Assembly: GCF_947241125.1 (NCBI RefSeq)
Contig: NZ_OX365700.1
Location: forward strand, 4,622,461-4,686,460
Reading direction: 5' to 3'
DNA length: 64,000 nt
Origin: Nitrospira tepida
GTDB lineage: Bacteria; Nitrospirota; Nitrospiria; Nitrospirales; Nitrospiraceae
The notes beneath the pieces are model-generated. The model ran no database searches. It was not told the DNA's origin and saw only the letters and a program-made list of their open reading frames with translations. The stretch's first letter is position 1, and each line of letters starts with the position of its first letter. Shown here in pieces: positions 1 through 8,509 of the stretch. The position numbers and the translations under genes are program-made.

Positions 1-123
1 CAGGCTGGCAAGACCGTGCCCAAGCGAACGGGGGTCTATTTTGTCAGCGTGGAAGCCATGCGACAGGTGCTTACCCCGTCACGCTTGACCTTGCTTCACC
101 TGATCAGGTCTCGCCGTCCTTCC
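1..123 (+). pseudogene. 3'-truncated winged-helix regulator/antitoxin fragment (HVO_A0114-like), 5' end off window
   Basis: The frame is open from base 1. It reads a segment of the type VYFVSVEAMRQVLTPSRLTL followed by LHLIRSRRPS, which resembles the conserved core of HVO_A0114-type winged-helix regulators, often found as partners in toxin-antitoxin loci. After about position 118 the similarity stops and the frame only runs antisense through the HicB-like gene. I infer a gene cut off at its 3' end by the junction with that gene. The family call rests on motif memory only. Confidence 0.35.
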
Positions 124-257
124 TTGAGGGTCAGGCGCAAACTTTCGATCAGCGCTTCTCGCGTCTGCTCCTGGCAGTTCACACCGGGGACTTCCTCAAT
201 CCAGCCGATCCACCATCCTGCATCTTGCTTGATCACTGCGGTGTAATTCTGTCCCAT
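96..257 (-). CDS. HicB-like antitoxin, C-terminally truncated (53 aa)
   Basis: The ATG at 257 is preceded by an AGAGGAT ribosome-binding site. The protein begins MGQNYTAVIKQDAGWWIGWI and continues EEVPGVNCQEQTREALIESL, the partial RNase-H-like fold typical of HicB antitoxins. Family members usually continue for another 15-25 residues after the TLKE segment. Here the reading frame instead becomes GRRDLIR and stops, exactly where the opposing plus-strand fragment begins. No HicA toxin is visible in the upstream 290 bases, so this is probably an orphan, damaged antitoxin. Translation is plausible; function is doubtful. Confidence 0.6.
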   Translation of the reverse strand: MGQNYTAVIKQDAGWWIGWIEEVPGVNCQEQTREALIESLRLTLKEGRRDLIR

Positions 258-549
258 TGCATATCCTCTTGTCTGCTGTTAGCCCAACTCCTCGCTTTCC
301 TCTTCCGGGACACGCGGGCTGGTCTTCCCCCTGCGCGCATCGAGCAACCATCAAATTAATCCCTCAAAGCTTGCTCGTTGCTTCTTTTCCCGGAAGGGCA
401 CTCGTGCTGGTCCCACTGCGGCCATCGAGCGAGCGTGCTTCATAGCGCGCGGGCTCTGGGAGCAAGGGATCGGCACGAGTCGCCCTTCCATCACTTCCGA
501 TCGTGCGGGCTCTGCGAGCACCGGAAGAACTGCCCGCGGGCCCGCCCAT
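258..549. other. Intergenic stretch, no gene recognised
   Basis: Only short overlapping frames of unnatural composition are present. No HicA-like or other familiar motif was seen on either strand. It lies between the HicB-like gene and the 3' end of the M16 operon. Confidence 0.5.
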
Positions 550-2034
550 TTACCCCTCCGGAGGCAGCTTGATCTCCCTCACGTCCCCGAATCCCGCCAG
601 CGCCTTGGAAAGGGCTGCCGGCGATCCCACGGCCAAGACTTTCAACCGCTCGGGATGCAGGTGCGTCTGCGCGGCGCGGAGCAGATCCTCTTTGGTCAGC
701 TTGACGACCTTGTCGCGAAGTTGCTGGAGCCAGTCCTTGGGAAGGCCGTCATATTCCAGATCCACCTGCCGGGCGACGATGCTGGCGCTGCTGGCGAACG
801 AGAACACGAACGAGTTGACGAAGGACTCCTTGGCCTCTTCCAACTCCTCGGCCGTCACGGGCTCCCGGCGCATCCGTTCCACGTGATCCACGAACCGGCC
901 GATCACCTCCTGCGCGGAGGCCAATTTGGTTTCCGCGCGCATGTACCAGAGCCCCTGTTCGTAGACGTTGGCCTGCAACCGGCTGCCGACGGAATAGGCC
1001 AATCCACGATTGGTCCGCACGTCTTTAAACAACCGGCTGCGGAACCCTGACCCGCCCAGGATATCGTTCACGATGGCGAGCGCCGGATAGTCCGGATGGG
1101 TTTCCTTGATCGTCAACGAGCCGGCCCGCAGGTGGGCCTGCGAGGTTTCCTTTCCCACATAGTGCACCAGCATCTTCGATTGGTTTGTCGATGCCGGCTG
1201 AACCGGCGGCAAGGTCAAGGTCGGCACATCCCCCTTCGCCCAATCGCCGAAGGTCTCCCGCAGCAGCGCGAGCAGCTCCTGCTTGTCGAAATCCCCGCTG
1301 ACGCCGACGATCAACCCGTTGGGATGGATCGTCCGCCGATGAAACTCCGCCAGGTCGTCACGCGTGATTTTAGTCACCGATTCGACCGTGCTCTCGCGCG
1401 CATAGGGATGCGTCGGGCCGTACATGAGCTTGGCGAACTCGCGCGCGGCGATCGAGCCGGGCTGATCCTGCCGGCGTCGGATTCCCTCGATCGCTTGCAG
1501 CTTCGCCAACTCGACCCGTTCGGACTCAAACGCCGGCGTCCGCAGCAGGTCCGCAAAGATCCGCAGGCCGGTGCGGAGGTCCTTCTTCAACACATCGAGG
1601 GTGGCCGAGCCCGATTCCTCCCCGATGCTAAAGGAAATGCCGGCGGCGATCCGTTCCAGCTCCTCATCCACCTGCTTGGCCGACATCTTGGCGGATCCGC
1701 CGGTCCGCATCAGGTTGCCGGTCAACCCGGCCAGGCCGGTCTTCTCGGCGGGATCGAGCCATGAGCCGGTCCGCATCATGGCCGAGACGGTCACGAGTGG
1801 CAGCTCGTGGTCCTCCAGCAGAAACACGACCAGGCCGTTGTCCAGCACCAACCGTTCGACATCGGGCGGCGTGAAGGTCACCGGCTCGAACTTCATCTGG
1901 CGTGGATCGGGCAACGAGGCGGTCTCCCCCGCCGCGTGACTCAACGGCAGCATGGCCATCAGGCCGAAGAGGAGGACGATCCGCACGAGCAGCCGGGGTC
2001 CTGCGTCAATGGGCCTTCCGATCCTGCGGCTCAT
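550..2034 (-). CDS. M16-family zinc-protease homologue, non-catalytic partner subunit
   Basis: A 494-aa exported protein. After a signal peptide (about residues 1-35, hydrophobic core VRIVLLFGLMAMLPLSHA) come the two M16 halves: the N-terminal fold with NGLVVFLLEDHELPLVTVSA and the C-terminal half with GGSGFRSRLFKDVRTNRGLAYSVGS split over the usual substrate-binding loop. The zinc motif HxxEH is missing; the equivalent place reads GLTGNLMRTGG. M16 proteins often act as a catalytic plus non-catalytic pair, and this gene overlaps the catalytic gene by ATGA (2031-2034). I chose ATG 2034 for that coupling; the longer frame upstream is antisense-like sequence. Confidence 0.88.
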   Translation of the reverse strand: MSRRIGRPIDAGPRLLVRIVLLFGLMAMLPLSHAAGETASLPDPRQMKFEPVTFTPPDVERLVLDNGLVVFLLEDHELPLVTVSAMMRTGSWLDPAEKTGLAGLTGNLMRTGGSAKMSAKQVDEELERIAAGISFSIGEESGSATLDVLKKDLRTGLRIFADLLRTPAFESERVELAKLQAIEGIRRRQDQPGSIAAREFAKLMYGPTHPYARESTVESVTKITRDDLAEFHRRTIHPNGLIVGVSGDFDKQELLALLRETFGDWAKGDVPTLTLPPVQPASTNQSKMLVHYVGKETSQAHLRAGSLTIKETHPDYPALAIVNDILGGSGFRSRLFKDVRTNRGLAYSVGSRLQANVYEQGLWYMRAETKLASAQEVIGRFVDHVERMRREPVTAEELEEAKESFVNSFVFSFASSASIVARQVDLEYDGLPKDWLQQLRDKVVKLTKEDLLRAAQTHLHPERLKVLAVGSPAALSKALAGFGDVREIKLPPEG

Positions 2035-3668
2035 GGTCTGACCTCCGTCTCCTTCACCGGCTTTGTCCTGGCCATCGCGTTCGCGGCCGGGACCTTGACC
2101 AAGGTGGCGACCGTGCGATTGTTCTTGGTGAAGTAGGTGTTCGCCACCCGTTGGATGTCCTCCGGGGTCACCGAGGCGATCCGGTCCCGCCCCTTCACGA
2201 GGTATCGCCAATCGCCCGTGACCGTCTGGTAATAGGCAAGCGACCCGGCCAGCCCGCTGCTCGACCGCAACGATCGGAGGAGATAGGCATCCAGATTGTT
2301 GAGCACCTTCTCCAATTCACTCTTTGAGACCAGCTCGGTCTTCAGCCGCTCCAACTCGGCATAGATCGCCGCCTCGACCTCGGCCGTCGTATGGGGCGCC
2401 CGCGGGACCGCACTGATCGCAAACAGGTTCGGAAACTGCGCGCCGGGGAACGTCGTATCGCTGTCCACCGACACCGCGAGCTTCTTCTCCCGCACCAACC
2501 GCTCATAGAGCCGGGAGGTGACGCCGTCGGAAAGCACCGCCTCGATCACGTCGAACACATAGTCGTCGGGATGGCCGATGGCCGGCTTGTGATAGCCGAT
2601 CAGCACGACCGGCTCCGCATCGAACTCCACCTCCACCCGCCGCTCGCCCCGCTGAACCGGTTCGACCGTCACGACGGACGGCGGCACCGGCCCCCGTGGT
2701 ATCTTGCCGAACGTCCGCTCCACCAGGTCGATGACCTCGGGCGGGTTGATGTCGCCCACGATCGCGATCACGGCGTTGTTCGGCGCATAATAGCGCCTGA
2801 AAAAGTCCTCCGTCACGGCAGGCGTGAGGGTTTGAATGTCCGAGCCCCAGCCGATGGTCGGCGCGTGGTAGGGATGCGCATGAAAAGCCGTGGCCGAAAA
2901 GGCCTCGTACAGGAGGCCGGCCGGGCTGTCGTCGGTCCTGAGCCGCCGCTCTTCCATGACCACGGCGCGCTCTTTATAGAATTCCCGCATCACGGGATGG
3001 GCCATGCGGTCGGCTTCGATCGCGGCCCAGAGGGGCAGGCGGTTGGACGGCAGGCTGACCACGTAGCGCGTGACATCCTTCCCGGTCGAGGCATTCATCC
3101 CGACGCCCCCGTGCCGCTGGTAGAGCAACGGGATCTCATTCTCGACGACGTAGGCCCCGGCCTTCTCTTGAAGCTGCGCAAAGCGCGCTTCCAACTCGGC
3201 CACCTTCGCCTGCAGCGACGGTTCTTCCGGCGCGCCTTTGTCCTTCAGCGCGGCGACCTCCCGGCGCGCCTGCTCCAGCTCGGCGTTCAGACGGTCCAAC
3301 TCATCCAACAACGGGCGCTCCTGCTCGTAGTTCGTCGTCCCGAGGCGGCGCGTCCCCTTGAAGGCCATGTGTTCATACAGATGCGCCACGCCGGTCTGGC
3401 CGGTCAGCTCGTTGACGCCGCCGACGCCGAATGTCACGTTGATGGACACGACCGGCGCATGGTGCCGCTCGACCATGAGCAGCGTGAGGCCGTTCGCCAG
3501 CCGATGTTCGATCACGCGGTCGATCAGGCCGGTCGAGGCAAAAACAAGGTCGAGGTTGAGGTTAAGGGTGAGCAAAAGGCCGAGGCATGTGATCACAATC
3601 CGGCCGGTTGTCCGTCTCACATGTTGCCTCGACCTTAGCCTCAGCCTGCATCTTGAGTGTTGTGTCAT
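2031..3668 (-). CDS. M16-family zinc metalloprotease, catalytic subunit
   Basis: A 545-aa protein with a basic N-terminus and a hydrophobic export segment (about 22-45). The zinc site HLYEH lies at residues 96-100, and the likely third ligand is in VVMEERR (about 239-240). An unusual insertion of about 55 residues (118-172), rich in Glu/Leu/Ala and predicted to form a coiled coil, separates the zinc motif from the rest of the N-terminal domain. The start at 3668 overlaps the stop of the phosphatase gene by ATGA, and the stop overlaps the non-catalytic partner in the same way, so three genes are translationally coupled. It is likely a periplasmic peptidase; the substrate is unknown. Confidence 0.9.
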   Translation of the reverse strand: MTQHSRCRLRLRSRQHVRRTTGRIVITCLGLLLTLNLNLDLVFASTGLIDRVIEHRLANGLTLLMVERHHAPVVSINVTFGVGGVNELTGQTGVAHLYEHMAFKGTRRLGTTNYEQERPLLDELDRLNAELEQARREVAALKDKGAPEEPSLQAKVAELEARFAQLQEKAGAYVVENEIPLLYQRHGGVGMNASTGKDVTRYVVSLPSNRLPLWAAIEADRMAHPVMREFYKERAVVMEERRLRTDDSPAGLLYEAFSATAFHAHPYHAPTIGWGSDIQTLTPAVTEDFFRRYYAPNNAVIAIVGDINPPEVIDLVERTFGKIPRGPVPPSVVTVEPVQRGERRVEVEFDAEPVVLIGYHKPAIGHPDDYVFDVIEAVLSDGVTSRLYERLVREKKLAVSVDSDTTFPGAQFPNLFAISAVPRAPHTTAEVEAAIYAELERLKTELVSKSELEKVLNNLDAYLLRSLRSSSGLAGSLAYYQTVTGDWRYLVKGRDRIASVTPEDIQRVANTYFTKNNRTVATLVKVPAANAMARTKPVKETEVRP

Positions 3669-4309
3669 TCGAAAATCTCCATCAGTTCTTCCGGCCGTTC
3701 GATAAACCAATCCGGACGGCAGGCCTGCATCCGTTCTCGGTTGCCCATGCCGTAGCCGACCGCGCAGACACGAATTCCCGCATTGTGTCCGCCGTTGATG
3801 TCATTGGTGCTGTCTCCGATCAAGACGGCCTGCTCCCTGTCCACGCCCAACTGATCGAGGATGTGGAGCAACATGCCAGGCTCGGGCTTGAGCCCGAAGC
3901 CATTGTCGCCCCCGACGATGTAATCGAAGTGGTGGTCGCCCAGCCCCTTAAGAATCACCTTGGTGTACTCCAGCGCCTTGTTCGTCGCGACCGCCTTCGA
4001 TTTCCGCGCGAAATGCGTCAGCACGGGCTCGACGCCGGGATAGAACCTCGTCCGATCCAGGCAATGTGCCAGATAATGGACGCGAAAGACTCGCAGCGCC
4101 TCCGCGTAGCGGATCTCGTCCATCTCGCCGACCGCGAGCCGCAGCAGGCGCTTGACCCCGTCCCCGACGAATCCAAAGATCTCCTCCTGCGGCCGTTCGG
4201 GCAAGCCGAGATCCCGCAGGGTCAGGTTGACGGCGTCCGCGATATCCCACTTGGATTCGACCAACGTGCCGTCGAGGTCAAAGATCAACAGCTTGACGGG
4301 AACGCGCAT
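3665..4309 (-). CDS. gph: HAD-superfamily phosphatase, phosphoglycolate phosphatase type
   Basis: A 214-aa HAD hydrolase. Motif I is FDLDGTLVES (nucleophile and acid/base Asp near residues 10-12), followed by a helical cap. Motif II is AVATNK, and motif III/IV are the Lys of GLKPEPGM and GDSTNDI, where metal-binding acids sit. This is the Gph layout: removal of phosphate from 2-phosphoglycolate arising from DNA repair or oxygenase side reactions. Substrate assignment within HAD enzymes is not secure from sequence alone. It is cotranscribed with the M16 pair downstream (4-bp overlap) and starts 2 bp after the secreted-protein gene. Confidence 0.85.
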   Translation of the reverse strand: MRVPVKLLIFDLDGTLVESKWDIADAVNLTLRDLGLPERPQEEIFGFVGDGVKRLLRLAVGEMDEIRYAEALRVFRVHYLAHCLDRTRFYPGVEPVLTHFARKSKAVATNKALEYTKVILKGLGDHHFDYIVGGDNGFGLKPEPGMLLHILDQLGVDREQAVLIGDSTNDINGGHNAGIRVCAVGYGMGNRERMQACRPDWFIERPEELMEIFE

Positions 4310-4311
4310 GG

Positions 4312-4854
4312 TTATTTGGCCTTCCGGATCGCCTCTCGGAGCGCATCCAATTGTTCTCGTTTGGCCAAGTCCGTTTCATCGAGCCAGGCCTGCCGGACGT
4401 GGTTGATCATCCGCTTGTGGCCGATGTGCGGCGGCAGCACGGGCTCGACGATACGCCAGCGATTCCGCACGGCCTTGACCCGCACCCGGACCACCTCCGG
4501 CCCCGGCTCCGGGATGAAAATTGCTTTCTCATAGTACACCAAGCCGAGCACCTTGAACTCCACCGGGATCACCACCTCCAGATTGTTCACGATCTCCCAT
4601 TGGCTCGTTTCGTTGATGACCTTGAAGTCCTCGATGACGACGGCATGGCCCCAGACCGGCTCGTCCTTCCAGGCCACATAGGGAGCCACCGTTTCGTACG
4701 AGAGGGATTCCAACCGGGCGCCTTTCGAATCGAGCGTGAAATAGCGCTTCAGGATCTCCGTTGGATCATGCGTGAGGCCGCCCGACTGCGCTTGTACTTC
4801 CGCCACCATCAACAAGGACATCGATAGAGCCAGCAGGAGCTGCCACGCCCGCAG
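4312..4854 (-). CDS. Secreted protein of unknown function, probable CTG start
   Basis: About 180 aa. An AGGAGG (4864-4869) lies nine bases upstream of an in-frame CTG at 4854; initiation there gives a textbook signal peptide, RAWQLLLALSMSLLMV then AEVQA. The next ATG would remove most of the signal core, and upstream in-frame sequence overlaps the pyruvate kinase end. The mature part has no motif I recognise. It contains an alternating beta pattern (EFKVLGLVYYEKAIFI) and ends in a charged helix. It is probably a periplasmic protein in the same transcription unit as gph and the M16 genes. The start codon is uncertain. Confidence 0.7.
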   Translation of the reverse strand: MRAWQLLLALSMSLLMVAEVQAQSGGLTHDPTEILKRYFTLDSKGARLESLSYETVAPYVAWKDEPVWGHAVVIEDFKVINETSQWEIVNNLEVVIPVEFKVLGLVYYEKAIFIPEPGPEVVRVRVKAVRNRWRIVEPVLPPHIGHKRMINHVRQAWLDETDLAKREQLDALREAIRKAK

Positions 4855-5072
4855 GATTCGTTTCCTCCTGTCTTCCAAATGTCGAGCCTGCGACAGGACA
4901 TGAGGCGACCTTGCCGCCGAACCTGTCCACTCGCCGGGGAGGAAAGCGGGAACCGGGTACCCGCCTGGCGGGTGGGGAGTCCGCGAGGGAATTCCCGAAG
5001 GCTTCCCCCTGGCGGATACGAGCATCTGGTCCCTCGGCGGCGCTGGAGCCTCGATCCGGCCACAGGCGCGTC

Positions 5073-6524
5073 TCATCCCACCTCGTGCAGCTTCATCAAA
5101 TTCGTTCCCCCCGGCCATCCGATCCTCGTCCCGGACAGGATCACGATGCGCTGGCCAGCCTTCGCCAACCCCTCGGCCTTCAGGCGGCGCTCGGCCTCGG
5201 TGATGCGTTCGTCGGTTTGCGCGATCTGGGCCATCGTGTGGGGCAGTACCCCCCAGTAGAGCGCCATCCGCTGCCGGACCGACTCAAACGGCGTGAACGC
5301 GATGATCGGAGCGGCCGGGCGCTGCTTCGACATGAGCCGCGCCGTCATGCCCTTCTCGCTGAAGACCACGATCGCGCCGGCGCCGATCGCCGCGGCGGCC
5401 GTGGAGGCCGAGGTGGAAATGGCTTCGGGAAAGGACATGCGGCCCTGGTCCGGCTGGGCGCGTCGCACGAACTTCGGCCCGGTCTCCACTTCCGCCGCCT
5501 GTACGATACGATCCATCACCTGCACGGCCTCGACCGGATAGTGCCCGATCGCCGTTTCGGCCGAGAGCATCACCGCGTCCGTCCCGTCGAAGACCGCATT
5601 CGCCACGTCCGAGGCCTCGGCCCTGGTCGGCCTCGGGCTCCGCGTCATCGACTCCAACATCTGCGTGGCCGTGATGACGAGCCGGCGGCGACGGTTGGCC
5701 TGGCTGATGATGCGCTTTTGCAGGACCGGGACGACTTCGGGCCCCATCTCGACCCCCAGGTCGCCTCGGGCGATCATGACCCCGTCCGCCTCCTCCAGGA
5801 TCGCATCGAGCTTTTCCACGGCTTCGGCCCGTTCGATCTTGGCGATGATCGGCTGATCCCCGCCGCAGTCCTTCAGCAGCTTGCGGGCCTCCACGATATC
5901 GGCCGGGCCCCGCACGAACGACAGCGCGAGGTAATCTACGCCTTGCCGCACCCCGAATCGAATGTGCTCCCGATCCCGGTCGGTGAGCGTCGGCGCGCTG
6001 ATGGCGGTGCCCGGAAGATTCATTCCTTTGTTGGAGCGCACCAGCCCCGGCGTGACCACCGTGCAGAGCACATCGGACGCTTCAATCGTCACCACGCGCA
6101 GCTCGATCAGCCCGTCGTCGATGAGAATCCGCGCGCCCGGCTTCACATCCCGGCTCAGGTGGGGATAGGTCACCGGCATCTCCGTCTCGGAGACGGTTCG
6201 GCCCGCGTGATAGCCATGTTGCCCGCCGGAGCGCAGGGCCGAGCCCACTAACCGTACCCGCTGGCCAGGCTGAAGGTGAATCCCCTCCGGAGCCAGCAGG
6301 CCCAGCCTGATGCGCGGCCCTTGCAGATCTTGAAGAATGGCGATCGCCCGTGCCCGCCGGTCGGCCGCCTGCCGGATCAGATCGATGGTCTTGGCATGTT
6401 CGTCGAGCGTGCCGTGCGAGAAGTTCAGCCGCGCCACGTCCATTCCGCAGTCGAGCAACTGTTGCAGGCTGTCGAGCGAGCGGCTCGCCGGACCGATCGT
6501 GCAGACGATTTTGGCTTTTCGCAT
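5073..6524 (-). CDS. pyk: Pyruvate kinase
   Basis: A 483-aa protein covering the whole family. It transfers phosphate from phosphoenolpyruvate to ADP, the last step of glycolysis. The N-terminus KAKIVCTIGPAS and MDVARLNFSHG are diagnostic. The B domain follows, then the active-site segment IIAKIERAEAV and the metal-binding IARGDLGVEMG, then ATQMLESM and GTDAVMLSAETAIGHYPVEA, and a C-terminal allosteric domain ending SGTRIGWPGGTN. All catalytic motifs are intact. The ATG at 6524 matches the family start. It leads the minus-strand block that continues to the M16 proteases, with a 200-bp gap after its stop. Confidence 0.97.
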   Translation of the reverse strand: MRKAKIVCTIGPASRSLDSLQQLLDCGMDVARLNFSHGTLDEHAKTIDLIRQAADRRARAIAILQDLQGPRIRLGLLAPEGIHLQPGQRVRLVGSALRSGGQHGYHAGRTVSETEMPVTYPHLSRDVKPGARILIDDGLIELRVVTIEASDVLCTVVTPGLVRSNKGMNLPGTAISAPTLTDRDREHIRFGVRQGVDYLALSFVRGPADIVEARKLLKDCGGDQPIIAKIERAEAVEKLDAILEEADGVMIARGDLGVEMGPEVVPVLQKRIISQANRRRRLVITATQMLESMTRSPRPTRAEASDVANAVFDGTDAVMLSAETAIGHYPVEAVQVMDRIVQAAEVETGPKFVRRAQPDQGRMSFPEAISTSASTAAAAIGAGAIVVFSEKGMTARLMSKQRPAAPIIAFTPFESVRQRMALYWGVLPHTMAQIAQTDERITEAERRLKAEGLAKAGQRIVILSGTRIGWPGGTNLMKLHEVG

Positions 6525-6678
6525 GAGATTGAAGAGCCGGCCTAGCCGGGCGGGCGAGAGCTCTTGACGTTCGCGGAGATTGTAACAGAGGGGTCCGGGG
6601 GTCGCAATGAAAGCACGGCGGAGCGCGTCCTCGGTTTATTGTGCCGGTTCGCAGAGAAGTGTTACGGTGTTCCCGGCC

Positions 6679-7194
6679 ATGCGGACGATAGAACCACGCA
6701 GCTATCTCGCGAGGGCGGCGCTGCTCCGATCGAGCTTGGCGGCGATTCTGTTGATCGCCGGATGGGACGTTGATCACGCGCGCGCTGTCCCGCCGCTTTC
6801 GGAACAACAGACATCGGTTGAGGTTGCCGCTTCGCCCGCTGATCGATCCGTTCTGGCTGATCCGCTGGATCGCGCCGCGGATGGCACCGGCACACATGTC
6901 GATGTTGCTCCAGAGTCTGAAAGCGACCGGCGCGTGGAGGGAGTGCCGGCCACGGCCTACGAAGTCTTGGCGGCGATTCAGCGGAACAGCGGGAAGCCGC
7001 CGCCCGGCTATGTCGGAGGCCGGACATTCATGAACCGTGAGCGGCGCCTCCCTTCGGGCCGATATCGCGAGTACGATATCTATCCGCTCGTGCCGGGCAG
7101 AAATCGAGGGGCCGAGCGCATTGTGGTGGATCAGCGCAGCGGCAAGGCCTACTACACAAGCGACCATTACCGAACTTTTATTCCTATGAACTGA
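6679..7194 (+). CDS. Secreted guanyl-specific ribonuclease of the barnase (N1/T1) family
   Basis: A 171-aa protein from ATG 6679, with an alternative ATG at 6607. A hydrophobic export segment (ALLRSSLAAILLIAGW) is followed by a low-complexity linker of about 55 residues and then a barnase-like RNase domain (about 108-171). The domain carries GYVGGRTFMNRE, YREYDIY, PGRNRG and SDHYRTF. By comparison with barnase, the catalytic residues map to Glu131, Arg141, Arg147 and His163; all are present, with two extra residues between the two arginines. The next gene, seven bases on, encodes barstar, the inhibitor that protects the producing cell. It may act outside the cell or as an antibacterial effector. 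Confidence 0.85.
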   Translation: MRTIEPRSYLARAALLRSSLAAILLIAGWDVDHARAVPPLSEQQTSVEVAASPADRSVLADPLDRAADGTGTHVDVAPESESDRRVEGVPATAYEVLAAIQRNSGKPPPGYVGGRTFMNRERRLPSGRYREYDIYPLVPGRNRGAERIVVDQRSGKAYYTSDHYRTFIPMN

Positions 7195-7201
7195 GGACCT
7201 G

Positions 7202-7675
7202 ATGCCGGCACATCATCGATTGCAGTCTCTCACATCTCCCTGGGTCTATCTGCTGGTGCTGAAGCCGGATGAGACCGCGATGGCGCGGCTCACGCCGCCG
7301 GGCGATCTCGCGGTCAAGACGCTGGACGGCCGCGCCTGTCGCACAAAGGACGGGCTGCTCAAGGAACTCGCCGTCACCCTGGCCTTCCCCGATTACTTCG
7401 GCGAAAACTGGGACGCGCTGGAAGAATGCCTCTGCGACCTCTCGTGGGTAGCCGGAACCGGCCATCTGTTGTTGATCGAGCAGGCGGAGGCGCTGCTCGC
7501 GGGGGCGGACAAGGACTATCGGACCTTCATCAGCATCCTGCGCGCGGCCGGCGCCTACTGGGCTTCAGAGGAGGCGGGCCGCTCTCCTAAGCCGTTCCAT
7601 ACTGTCTGCGTAGTGACGGAGGAGAGAAAATCGGCCCGCCGACGCTGGGGCTTGCCTCTCTGGAAGGGCCGATGA
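7202..7675 (+). CDS. Barstar-family ribonuclease inhibitor
   Basis: A 157-aa cytoplasmic immunity protein. The core VKTLDGRACRTKDGLLKELA, then FPDYFGENWDALEECLCDLS and LLLIEQAEALL, matches the barstar fold, whose helix 2 blocks the RNase active site. It is larger than Bacillus barstar (about 90 aa): there are about 35 extra residues in front and a basic tail. The gene follows the ribonuclease by 7 bp in the same direction, the expected toxin-immunity arrangement. Confidence 0.88.
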   Translation: MPAHHRLQSLTSPWVYLLVLKPDETAMARLTPPGDLAVKTLDGRACRTKDGLLKELAVTLAFPDYFGENWDALEECLCDLSWVAGTGHLLLIEQAEALLAGADKDYRTFISILRAAGAYWASEEAGRSPKPFHTVCVVTEERKSARRRWGLPLWKGR

Positions 7676-7873
7676 CAGGAGGCAGCTCACCTTGATAGAG
7701 TCAGATGCCCCAGCAAGTCCGACGAGGCCACAAGACTGAAAAGGAGACTGGGTGGACAATCACGTGAGGTGTTTCTCCGGCGTCCTCTTGAAGGCAGAGG
7801 AATGGAACCATGTGCTAAGAACCATGTGCTAAGGGGCCTCTCCGCCGGTTCAGTTACAAATAACGAATAGCCG
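7676..7873. other. Intergenic stretch with a 14-bp tandem duplication
   Basis: No gene is seen. AACCATGTGCTAAG occurs twice back to back at 7806-7819 and 7820-7833. It precedes the hairpin repeats. Confidence 0.6.
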
Positions 7874-8034
7874 GCGGTTCAAGCGTAGCTTGGTATAAAC
7901 GAAGAAAGGCGAACTGGAGGAGTTTCTCCGCGGGCATCATGTTCTCAAAAGCGATAAAGAGCCCGCGGTTCAAGCGAAGCTTGGCATAGAGGGGTTGCGC
8001 CCGATGAGCCGCCGGGTCTAGCGAAGCTTGGTAT
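7874..8034. repeat. Three copies of a GAA-loop hairpin repeat
   Basis: The unit GCGGTTCAAGCG(A/T)AGCTTGG(C/T)ATA occurs at 7874-7896 and about 7965-7988, and a shorter third copy, TCTAGCGAAGCTTGGTAT, lies at 8017-8034. The core CAAGC-GAA-GCTTG is a perfect five-base-pair hairpin with a three-base loop. The last copy abuts the GGAGGG ribosome-binding site of the YidB gene. It could be a REP-like element or a structured leader; spacing between copies is irregular. Confidence 0.6.
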
Positions 8035-8044
8035 GGAGGGTCCC

Positions 8045-8458
8045 ATGGGACTGTTTGATCAACTGGCGCAGACCGCGACATCCATGCTCGGTCAAGGCGA
8101 CGGGAAACCGGATCAACTCGTGCAGGTGATGACGCAACTGCTGGGGAAGGACAGCGGCATCGGCGGCTTGAACGGGCTGATCCAAGCCTTTCAGAAGAGC
8201 GGGCTCTCGGAGATCGTCAATTCCTGGGTGAGCACGGGCGCCAATCTTCCCATTAGCCCCGAGCAAGTCAAGCAGGGCTTGGGCGGTCAGCTCCTTCAAC
8301 AGTTATCCGCCGGCACAGGGCTCTCCCCGGAGGCCTGCAGCAGTCAATTGTCGAGCTTGCTCCCGACCCTGGTGGACAGCCTGACGCCTGAAGGAAAAGT
8401 GCCTGAGTCCAATTTGCTGGAGCAGGGTTTGAGCCTGCTGCGCGGGAAGCTTGGATAA
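8045..8458 (+). CDS. YidB-like (DUF937) protein
   Basis: A 137-aa protein that starts MGLFDQLAQTATSMLGQ after a GGAGGG at 8035-8040. It has the Gly/Gln/Leu-rich YidB pattern: GIGGLNGLIQAFQKSGLSEI, VSTGANLPISPEQVKQGLG and a C-terminal LTPEGKVPESNLLEQGL. Function of the family is unknown; it is thought to be cytoplasmic. The gene stands alone. Confidence 0.8.
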   Translation: MGLFDQLAQTATSMLGQGDGKPDQLVQVMTQLLGKDSGIGGLNGLIQAFQKSGLSEIVNSWVSTGANLPISPEQVKQGLGGQLLQQLSAGTGLSPEACSSQLSSLLPTLVDSLTPEGKVPESNLLEQGLSLLRGKLG

Positions 8459-8509
8459 TGGGAGAGTGGTTGACCGGAACCTGCGATACTCGTCATCCGT
8501 TGGGTTGGG

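Noticed and set aside
7854-8081. 75-aa minus-strand ORF with repeated YQASLDP/YAKLRLNRG segments
   Set aside because: The peptide repeats come from the DNA hairpin repeats and the ORF overlaps the yidB start; treated as repeat DNA.
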